A stretch of DNA of 5,263 bases from a bacterium UBA7470 (GTDB lineage Bacteria > Pseudomonadota > Gammaproteobacteria > Burkholderiales > Burkholderiaceae_C): the NCBI GenBank assembly GCA_002479815.1, contig DLPA01000008.1, forward strand, positions 51,569 to 56,831, written 5' to 3'. The translations under genes were made by a program, and so were the position numbers. Below the pieces are notes generated by a model. That model was not told the origin of the DNA and ran no database searches. It was given only the letters and a program-made list of their open reading frames with translations. This document shows, in pieces, positions 1 to 4,526 of the stretch (position 1 is its first letter; every line of letters starts with the position of its first letter).

Positions 1-453
1 CACGGCAACCGCACCTACATCTTGCAAGACGACAACGGGCAAATCACCGAAACCCACAGCATCAGCGCCGGGCTGGACTATCCCGGCGTTGGCCCCGAGC
101 ACGCGCACCTGAAAGACATCGGTCGTGCCGAGTACGTGGGCATCACCGACAGCGAAGCCTTGGCAGCCTTTCATTACCTGTGCCGCACCGAAGGCATCAT
201 TCCCGCGTTGGAGTCCAGCCATGCCATCGCCTACGCCTTGAAGCTCGCCAAGACCATGCGCCCCGATCAAAGCCTGTTGGTCAACCTCTCGGGTCGTGGC
301 GACAAAGACATCGGCACGGTGGCCGATTTGTCTCAGGCCGATTTTTATTGCCGCCCCAGTTGCCGTGGGCAAGCCGTGAAAGGGGGCGAGCAAGTTGTCG
401 CCTTCTCTGCACCCTCCTCTTCTTCCAACCCCACGCAAGGGAGTGCCGCATGA
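1..453 (+). CDS. trpB: Tryptophan synthase beta chain, C-terminal part (5' end outside window)
   Basis: The PLP enzyme TrpB joins indole to L-serine to make L-tryptophan in the cytoplasmic alpha2-beta2 tryptophan synthase. The reading frame is open from base 1, so the start and the PLP-lysine region lie to the left; 150 residues and the TGA stop are visible. Recognised motifs are SISAGLDYPGVGPEH (visible residues 20-34), GIIPALESSHA (65-75, whose E71 matches Salmonella Glu350) and NLSGRGDKD (95-103, whose S97 matches Ser377, the contact to the PLP ring nitrogen). After GRGDKD there are 47 residues, against about 14 in Salmonella TrpB. The extra tail ends in a low-complexity Ser/Pro/Ala stretch. 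The stop overlaps the trpA start as ATGA, so the two chains are probably translationally coupled, which fits their 1:1 complex. The identification is very secure. Confidence 0.97.
   Translation, partial: HGNRTYILQDDNGQITETHSISAGLDYPGVGPEHAHLKDIGRAEYVGITDSEALAAFHYLCRTEGIIPALESSHAIAYALKLAKTMRPDQSLLVNLSGRGDKDIGTVADLSQADFYCRPSCRGQAVKGGEQVVAFSAPSSSSNPTQGSAA
437..443 (+). promoter_or_regulatory. Ribosome binding site of trpA, inside the trpB end
   Basis: AAGGGAG lies 6 bases before the ATG at 450, within the last trpB codons. It supports the start at 450 over an upstream in-frame start (open back to 180), which would put 90 unrelated residues in front of a normal-length TrpA. Confidence 0.8.
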
Positions 454-1268
454 GCCGCACCGCCGCCACCCTGTCCAAGCTGCACGCCCAAGGCCGCAAA
501 GCCTTGATTCCCTACGTCACCGCCGGCTTTCCCTACGCCGACATCACGCCCGAGCTGATGCACGCTTTTGTGCAAGCAGGCAGCGACATCATCGAATTGG
601 GTGTGCCCTTTTCTGACCCGATGGCCGATGGCCCCGTCATTCAAAAAGCGGGCGAAAAGGCGCTCGCCTTCGGCATTGGCATGAGCGAAGTGCTGGCGAT
701 GGTGCGAAGCTTTCGCGTGACCGATGCCACCACCCCCGTGGTGTTGATGGGCTACGCCAATCCCGTCGAACGCTACGACCTCAAACACGGCCCGAATGCG
801 TTTGCGCGTGATGCGGCGGCGGCGGGCGTGGATGGCGTGCTCATCGTGGACTATCCACCCGAGGAATGCGAAGACTTTGCGGCGGCACTGAAAGCCAATG
901 GCTTGGATTTGATCTTTTTGCTCGCCCCCACGTCCACGCCTGAGCGCATGGCCCAAGTGGGGCGGCTCGCCAGTGGCTATGTGTATTACGTCTCGCTCAA
1001 AGGCGTGACGGGAGCCGGGCACTTGGACACCGCAGCGGTCGAGGCCATGCTGCCGCGCATCCGTGCCCATGTCAGCGTGCCCGTGGGCGTGGGTTTTGGC
1101 ATCCGTGACGCAGCCACTGCCCAAGCCGTGGGCAAAAGCGCCGATGCCGTGGTCATCGGTACGAAAATCATCCAATTGATCGAGCCGCAAGCGCGTGAGC
1201 ACGTCGCCCCTGTAGCTGCCGAATTCCTGTCAGGCATTCGGCAAGCCTTGGATGCAATCGGCGCATAA
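450..1268 (+). CDS. trpA: Tryptophan synthase alpha chain
   Basis: TrpA cleaves indole-3-glycerol phosphate to indole and glyceraldehyde 3-phosphate, and the indole is channelled to TrpB. The protein has 272 residues, normal for this TIM-barrel family. The family signature IELGVPFSDPMADGP covers residues 48-62 and contains the catalytic pair Glu49 and Asp60, at the same numbers as in the Salmonella enzyme. Further hallmarks are LIPYVTAGFP (19-28), the loop VSLKGVTGAG, and the phosphate-binding GVGFGIRD and VVIGTKII segments near the C-terminus. The start at 450 overlaps the trpB stop by 4 bases and has a good AAGGGAG ribosome binding site. The stop TAA sits in the loop of a small GC-rich hairpin followed by T5 (separate entry). 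No truncation or missing catalytic residue is seen. Confidence 0.98.
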   Translation: MSRTAATLSKLHAQGRKALIPYVTAGFPYADITPELMHAFVQAGSDIIELGVPFSDPMADGPVIQKAGEKALAFGIGMSEVLAMVRSFRVTDATTPVVLMGYANPVERYDLKHGPNAFARDAAAAGVDGVLIVDYPPEECEDFAAALKANGLDLIFLLAPTSTPERMAQVGRLASGYVYYVSLKGVTGAGHLDTAAVEAMLPRIRAHVSVPVGVGFGIRDAATAQAVGKSADAVVIGTKIIQLIEPQAREHVAPVAAEFLSGIRQALDAIGA

Positions 1269-1281
1269 TCACGCCGTTTTT
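1259..1281 (+). terminator. Possible weak intrinsic terminator overlapping the trpA stop
   Basis: CGGCG (1259-1263) and CGCCG (1272-1276) form a perfect 5-bp all-GC stem with an 8-base loop containing the trpA stop codon, followed at once by TTTTT (1277-1281). This is the minimal shape of a Rho-independent terminator. The short stem and long loop argue for partial rather than full termination, and ribosomes reaching the stop would interfere with folding. It could reduce read-through from trpBA into accD. Confidence 0.4.
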
Positions 1282-1308
1282 GTGTTGTTGCGGTTTTGCC
1301 GTTTTGTT

Positions 1309-1314
1309 TAGGAG
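1309..1314 (+). promoter_or_regulatory. Ribosome binding site of accD
   Basis: TAGGAG lies 6 bases before the accD ATG at 1321. The rest of the 52-base trpA-accD gap is T- and G-rich with the repeated word GCCGTTTT (1274-1281 and 1298-1305). No convincing -35/-10 promoter is visible there. Confidence 0.8.
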
Positions 1315-1320
1315 CACGCC

Positions 1321-2199
1321 ATGTCTTGGCTAGAAAAACTCTTGCCCCCCAAGATCACACCCAAAGCTGCCACCAGCGACCGTCGGCAAATGCCTGAAGG
1401 CTTGTGGATCAAATGCCCGAGTTGTGAGGCCGTGCTCTACAAAACCGACTTGGAAAAAAACCACAACGTCTGCCCCCATTGCAGCCATCACCACCGCATT
1501 GGGGCGCGTGAGCGTTTGAATCTGTTTCTCGATGGTGAAGGACGCTATGACATCGGCCAAGAAGTCTTACCTGTCGATGCGCTCAAATTCAAAGACAGCC
1601 GTCTCTATCCCGAACGCTTGCAAGAAGCCCTAGAAAACACCAACGAAACCGATGCCCTCGTCGTCATGGGCGGTGCGGTCATGGGCATCGACGTGGTGAC
1701 GGCTTGTTTTGAGTTTGAATTCATGGGTGGCAGCATGGGCAGTGTGGTCGGCGAGCGTTTTGTGCGCGGGGTGGAAACCGCCATCGAGCAAAAAGTCCCC
1801 TTCATTTGCTTCACCGCTACCGGTGGCGCACGGATGCAGGAAGGCTTGCTGTCTTTGATGCAGATGGCTAAAACCAATGCCGCGCTCACCCGTTTGGCGA
1901 AAAAACGCCTGCCCTACATCAGCGTACTGACCGATCCCACCATGGGCGGCGTGAGCGCAGGCTTTGCCTTTGTAGGCGATGTGGTCGTTGCTGAACCGAA
2001 AGCCCTGATCGGCTTTGCCGGGCCGCGCGTCATTGAAAACACCGTGCGCGTGAAACTGCCCGAGGGCTTTCAGAGAGCCGAGTTCTTGCAAACCAAGGGG
2101 GCGGTGGACTTTATTTGCGACCGCCGCGAGCTGCGCGCCAAAATTGCCAGCACCTTGTCCATGCTGCAACGCTTGAGTGCCGATGCCATCGTCTCCTAA
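1321..2199 (+). CDS. accD: Acetyl-CoA carboxylase carboxyltransferase subunit beta
   Basis: AccD pairs with AccA to form the alpha2-beta2 carboxyltransferase that moves the carboxyl group from carboxybiotin-BCCP to acetyl-CoA. The product is malonyl-CoA, the first committed step of fatty acid synthesis. The 292-residue length is normal. The N-terminal zinc ribbon is complete, C32-X2-C35-X15-C51-X2-C54. The crotonase-fold carboxyltransferase core follows, with GGSMGSVVGERF (136-147), TGGARMQEG (167-175), DPTMGGVSAGFAF (205-217) and GFAGPRVIENT (231-241). The start is supported by TAGGAG at a 6-base distance and by the family-typical beginning MSWLEKLLPP. It lies 52 bases after trpA; the trpBA-accD order is common in proteobacteria, where folC often follows. 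Here a LON-domain gene follows instead. Confidence 0.98.
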   Translation: MSWLEKLLPPKITPKAATSDRRQMPEGLWIKCPSCEAVLYKTDLEKNHNVCPHCSHHHRIGARERLNLFLDGEGRYDIGQEVLPVDALKFKDSRLYPERLQEALENTNETDALVVMGGAVMGIDVVTACFEFEFMGGSMGSVVGERFVRGVETAIEQKVPFICFTATGGARMQEGLLSLMQMAKTNAALTRLAKKRLPYISVLTDPTMGGVSAGFAFVGDVVVAEPKALIGFAGPRVIENTVRVKLPEGFQRAEFLQTKGAVDFICDRRELRAKIASTLSMLQRLSADAIVS

Positions 2200-2205
2200 A
2201 TGAAC

Positions 2206-2245
2206 GGCTGCCGACGCTCTTGCCGCAAGAGTTCAGGCCATTTTT
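2206..2245 (+). terminator. Hairpin plus T5 in the accD-LON gap, possibly an attenuator
   Basis: A 6-bp perfect stem, CTCTTG (2217-2222) with CAAGAG (2226-2231), encloses the loop CCG. A G-U wobble extends it by one pair. Outside it, GGCTG (2206-2210) can pair with CAGGCC (2234-2239) with one bulged G. The structure is followed by A and TTTTT (2241-2245), directly before the next start codon. It has a terminator-like shape and also buries the only AGG-like ribosome binding sequence (2235-2237) of the downstream gene. Whether it terminates, attenuates or only modulates translation is not decidable here. Confidence 0.4.
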
Positions 2246-2246
2246 A

Positions 2247-2915
2247 ATGACAAACGTGTCTGATTCTGCTGATCCTTCAGGCTGCTTGCGTCTGGCGCAA
2301 TTGCCTTTATTTCCCTTGCAAGCGGTCTTGTTTCCACAAAGCCACTTGCTGCTGCGGGTGTTTGAGGTGCGGTATTTGGATTTGATGCGTCGCTGTCACG
2401 CCGCCCGTGCGCCCTTTGGTGTGGTCAGCCTCGTCCAAGGCCAAGAAGTCCGTTCGGCCCAGTCCTTGGGCAGCGAAAAATTCCTTTCCGTGGGGACGCT
2501 GGCGGTGATAGAGGCACTCACGCAGCCGCAAGCAGGCTTGCTTTACATTCGCTGCCAAGGCACGCAACGGTTTGAAATTCAGCACACTCAGCTGCTCAAA
2601 CACGGGCTGTGGGTGGCCGATGTGCAGCTGTTGCCCGACGATGCGCCTATCCCCATTCCCGTTGATTTGGCTTCGACTGCAACCGCCTTGCAACACGTAT
2701 TGACCAACTTGCACGCGCAATACCATGAGGGCCAGCACATCCCCATCCAAGCGCCCTATCACTGGGATGATGCGGGCTGGGTCGCCAATCGCTGGTGCGA
2801 ACTCTTGCCCATTCCTTTAGAGCTGAAACAACGCCTCATGGCCCTCGACAACCCCCTGGTGCGCCTAGAACTGGTCAACGACTTGTTGGATAAGCTCAAG
2901 CTCAAAGGGAAATAA
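2247..2915 (+). CDS. LON substrate-binding (N-terminal) domain protein, stand-alone
   Basis: This 222-residue protein consists essentially of the LON N-terminal substrate-binding domain, with no AAA+ ATPase and no Ser-Lys protease domain. The motif LPLFPLQAVLFP is at residues 19-30, followed by LRVFEVRYLDLM (36-47). A mid-domain strand region LLYIRCQGTQRFEI comes next, and then a helical C-terminus with the typical ending WCELLPIPLELKQRLMALDNPLVRLELVNDLL. Such proteins are common in beta- and gammaproteobacteria at roughly this length. A role in binding unfolded or target proteins is inferred from the domain; no defined function is known to me. The frame is open further upstream to 2115, but that part overlaps accD out of frame and does not resemble the domain, so ATG 2247 is chosen. 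Its ribosome binding site is weak (AGG at 2235-2237, 9 bases away) and lies in a hairpin. Confidence 0.9.
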   Translation: MTNVSDSADPSGCLRLAQLPLFPLQAVLFPQSHLLLRVFEVRYLDLMRRCHAARAPFGVVSLVQGQEVRSAQSLGSEKFLSVGTLAVIEALTQPQAGLLYIRCQGTQRFEIQHTQLLKHGLWVADVQLLPDDAPIPIPVDLASTATALQHVLTNLHAQYHEGQHIPIQAPYHWDDAGWVANRWCELLPIPLELKQRLMALDNPLVRLELVNDLLDKLKLKGK

Positions 2916-2942
2916 GCCAAAGTAAGCAAAGACAGCTTTCAC
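2916..2942. other. Convergent intergenic gap without clear terminator
   Basis: The LON-domain gene and the glycerate kinase gene meet tail to tail with only 27 bases between their stop codons. Only short imperfect pairings are possible (AAAG/CTTT with a 4-base loop at 2928-2939). Neither strand shows a GC-rich stem followed by a T run. Transcripts may overlap here. Confidence 0.5.
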
Positions 2943-4271
2943 TCACACCACCAACACCGCACGAAAGTCGTTCACGTTGGTGAATGTAGGGCCAGTGATG
3001 ACCAAGCTGTTGAGCGCCTGAAAAAAACCGTAGCTGTCGTTGCCGTCAAGGTGGTCAGTGATGGACAGGCCCAAGGCGTGGGCTTGCGCTAAGGTGTCGG
3101 GGGTGACGATGGCTCCGGCGTTGTCCTCTACGCCGTCAATGCCGTCGGTGTCGGCGGCCAAAGCATAGACACCGCCTTGGCCTTGTAAGGCCAGTGCCAA
3201 GCCCAGACAAAACTCCCCTGCACGCCCACCGCGTCCGCGTGCTTGCTCTGGGCGGCTGGGGCGCAGCGTCACAGTGGTTTCCCCGCCTGAGATCAGCACG
3301 CAGGGTTTGGTGAGGGTGCTTTTGTCTTGGGCGATGGCGCGTGCCCATGCCCCATGCACCTTGCCCACCTCGCGGGATTCGCCTTCGATTGCATCGCTCA
3401 AGACATAAGCAGGGAGGCCCGCAGCCCGTGCCGCGTCTGCGGCGGCTTGCAAGGAGGCTTGAGGCGTAGCGATCAGGCGCACGCGGTGGCTGGCAAAGAC
3501 GGGGTCGTTGGGCTTGGGCGTTTCGAAACGACCGCTTTGCAGGCCTTGCGCCACGGCCTCGGGCACGGGGATGCGGTAGCGTTGCAAAATGGCCCATGCT
3601 TCGGCACAGGTGCTGGGGTCGGGCACGGTGGGGCCGCTGGCGATGACGGCAGGGTCGTCACCGGGCACGTCGCTGATGAGCAGCGTCACCACCGGCGCGG
3701 GTACACACGCCAAGGCCAAGCGTCCGCCCTTGATGCGCGAGAGATGCTTGCGCACACAGTTCATCTCGCTGATGGACGCACCAGATGCCAACAGCGCGCG
3801 GTTGATGGCTTGTTTATTGGCCAGACTCAGCTCAGGCAGGGGCGCACTCAACAAGGACGAGCCACCGCCCGAGATCAAACACAGCACCAAATCATCGGCT
3901 TGCAGCCCCTTGCACAAGGCCAAGATGTCTTGCGCGGCAGCCACACCAGCCGCATCAGGCACGGGGTGCGCCGCTTCTACGATGTGGATGCGATGCGGGT
4001 GATGGGCCACCCCCGCAGGGGTATGCCCGTAGCGTGTGACCACCAAGCCCGATAGGGGCGCGTCGGCAGGCCAAGCCGCTTCAACGGCCTGCGCCATCGC
4101 CGCCCCCGCCTTGCCCGCCCCGATGACGACGGTGCGGCCCTTGGGCGGTAGAGGTAAAGCCGCCGCTAAGGTGTGCGAGGGCAGCGCCCGCGCCACCGCC
4201 ACATCGTACAAATGCCGCAAAAAGGCCGTGGGTGCGGCGTAGGGGTCAGGCGTAGGTGCAAGGGGCTTCAT
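2943..4271 (-). CDS. ttuD: Glycerate 2-kinase, MOFRL family (TtuD/GckA type)
   Basis: This class of enzyme phosphorylates D-glycerate with ATP to 2-phosphoglycerate, feeding hydroxypyruvate, tartrate or glyoxylate carbon into glycolysis. Older databases call members 'hydroxypyruvate reductase TtuD'. The protein has 442 residues, full length for the family. The N-terminal domain shows VIGAGKAGAAMA (49-60), AAHPVPD (100-106), LISGGGSSLL (132-141), NCVRKHLSRIKGGRLA (171-186) and SDVPGDDPAVIASGPT (200-215). The C-terminal MOFRL domain shows SGGETTVT, GRGGRAGEF, LAADTDGIDG and the family ending TGPTFTNVNDFRA. ATG 4271 is preferred because TAGGAG lies 10 bases upstream; a TTG start at 4301 would place that site inside the coding region. 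It is co-directional with a 2-hydroxyacid dehydrogenase gene and separated from it by a repeat-bounded AT-rich insert. The symbol follows the tartrate-utilisation name; gckA would be equally apt. Confidence 0.93.
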   Translation of the reverse strand: MKPLAPTPDPYAAPTAFLRHLYDVAVARALPSHTLAAALPLPPKGRTVVIGAGKAGAAMAQAVEAAWPADAPLSGLVVTRYGHTPAGVAHHPHRIHIVEAAHPVPDAAGVAAAQDILALCKGLQADDLVLCLISGGGSSLLSAPLPELSLANKQAINRALLASGASISEMNCVRKHLSRIKGGRLALACVPAPVVTLLISDVPGDDPAVIASGPTVPDPSTCAEAWAILQRYRIPVPEAVAQGLQSGRFETPKPNDPVFASHRVRLIATPQASLQAAADAARAAGLPAYVLSDAIEGESREVGKVHGAWARAIAQDKSTLTKPCVLISGGETTVTLRPSRPEQARGRGGRAGEFCLGLALALQGQGGVYALAADTDGIDGVEDNAGAIVTPDTLAQAHALGLSITDHLDGNDSYGFFQALNSLVITGPTFTNVNDFRAVLVV

Positions 4272-4281
4272 GAAGGCAAGA

Positions 4282-4287
4282 CTCCTA
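4282..4287 (-). promoter_or_regulatory. Ribosome binding site of the glycerate kinase gene
   Basis: Reading the minus strand, TAGGAG stands 10 bases before ATG 4271, slightly long spacing but the only good match. It decides the start against the in-frame TTG at 4301. It begins 8 bases after the end of the inverted repeat at 4296. Confidence 0.7.
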
Positions 4288-4295
4288 AAAAACAG

Positions 4296-4322
4296 TAGCA
4301 AAAAAAGTGAGCTGCTTACGCA
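4296..4322 (+). repeat. Left arm of a perfect 27-bp inverted repeat
   Basis: TAGCAAAAAAAGTGAGCTGC (4296-4315) continues to TTACGCA at 4322. It is the exact reverse complement of 4500-4526. Pairing breaks at 4323 inwards and 4295 outwards. Beyond 4295, A-rich flanks on this side face T-rich flanks on the other, giving an imperfect extension. The arm ends just upstream of the kinase ribosome binding site. Confidence 0.95.
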
Positions 4323-4355
4323 ATTAAATAGAGCGATGTGGCCTATTTGATCTTT

Positions 4356-4389
4356 AAAAAAAGCCTATTTTTATAAAAAAATGGGCTTT
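4356..4389 (-). terminator. Hairpin with T tract inside the AT-rich region, possible terminator of the dehydrogenase transcript
   Basis: The arms 4360-4372 and 4377-4389 form a 13-position stem around a 4-base loop. On the minus strand 12 positions are Watson-Crick pairs and one is a C-A mismatch; on the plus strand that position is a U-G wobble. On the minus strand the arm ends in GGC followed by seven T (4362-4356), the usual terminator polarity, about 135 bases after the dehydrogenase stop. The stem has only a short GC core, so strength is uncertain. Confidence 0.45.
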
Positions 4390-4477
4390 CAAACGGCACA
4401 AACACCCGTTGCGAGGCTTGCGCAGGTGGTAAGAGAGACATTTTTTTAGATTTTAAGGTTATTTTCAATAATTAAAT

Positions 4478-4492
4478 AAGTGAATTGCTTAC
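4478..4492 (+). repeat. Third copy of the inverted-repeat core
   Basis: AAGTGAATTGCTTAC matches the left-arm core AAGTGAGCTGCTTAC (4305-4319) at 13 of 15 positions and faces the right-arm core GTAAGCAGCTCACTT (4503-4517) as an inverted pair across 10 bases. In minus-strand RNA the pair gives 13 Watson-Crick pairs, one G-U and one mismatch, right after the dehydrogenase stop and followed by ATTTAATT. It may be a subterminal repeat, a weak terminator or a repeated protein-binding site. Confidence 0.8.
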
Positions 4493-4499
4493 TAAATAC

Positions 4500-4526
4500 T
4501 GCGTAAGCAGCTCACTTTTTTTGCTA
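4500..4526 (-). repeat. Right arm of a perfect 27-bp inverted repeat, overlapping the dehydrogenase stop
   Basis: This is the exact reverse complement of 4296-4322. Read on the minus strand it begins with the dehydrogenase stop codon TAG (4526-4524). Its first two bases are the putative TA target and the third is the first base of the candidate element, so the stop exists only because of the repeat. Confidence 0.95.

Larger units (their letters stand above)
4272..4523. other. AT-rich intergenic region between dehydrogenase and glycerate kinase
   Basis: These 252 bases are far richer in A and T than the flanking genes, with several runs of seven A or T. They hold a 27-base inverted repeat (right arm running into the stop codon at 4526), a third copy of its core, an internal hairpin, and a repeated word GCCTATTT (4341-4348 and 4363-4370). 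No credible protein or known RNA gene is seen. No -35/-10 pair is good enough to call, although the kinase probably needs its own promoter here if the hairpins terminate the upstream transcript. Confidence 0.8.
4298..4524. mobile_element. Candidate MITE-like element with 25-bp perfect terminal inverted repeats, TA-flanked
   Basis: The 227-base segment starts with GCAAAAAAAGTGAGCTGC and ends with its reverse complement; the two 25-base ends (4298-4322 and 4500-4524) match perfectly. A TA dinucleotide flanks each side (4296-4297 and 4525-4526), as expected of elements that duplicate a TA target, for example those mobilised by IS630/Tc1-mariner-type transposases. The interior is AT-rich, contains no transposase and can fold into hairpins, all usual for MITEs. 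On paper, excising it with one TA joins the neighbouring genes through an ATGA overlap. Calling it mobile is an inference. The alternatives are a long-range RNA hairpin or a regulatory region with repeated operators. I do not recognise the terminal sequence as a named element. Confidence 0.5.

Noticed and set aside
180..449. Upstream extension of trpA to base 180
   Set aside because: It adds 90 residues unrelated to TrpA that overlap trpB out of frame. ATG 450 has a good ribosome binding site and places Glu49 and Asp60 at the standard numbers.
345..1202. Long minus-strand open frame (285 codons) opposite trpA
   Set aside because: It is a mirror of a GC-rich coding region: rich in His, Arg and Gly, with no recognisable domain, fully overlapping a certain gene.
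2922..2928. GTAAGCA matching the core of the intergenic repeat
   Set aside because: A 7-base match without the second half of the motif is expected by chance.
2916..2942. Bidirectional terminator between the convergent genes
   Set aside because: Only 4-bp AT-rich pairings are possible, with no T run, so I do not call a terminator.
3327..4055. Plus-strand open frame (242 codons) opposite the glycerate kinase
   Set aside because: It lies wholly inside a confident gene on the other strand, has biased composition and no family resemblance.
4272..4301. TTG start at 4301 for the glycerate kinase
   Set aside because: It would place the TAGGAG ribosome binding site inside the gene and start within the inverted repeat.
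4347..4377. TTGATC ... TATAAA as a plus-strand promoter
   Set aside because: The spacing is 19 bases and no plus-strand gene lies downstream; AT-rich DNA yields such matches easily.
4392..4410. AACGG/CCGTT inverted pair with a 9-base loop inside the AT-rich region
   Set aside because: The stem is short and the loop long, with no T run directly after it; not distinctive enough to annotate.
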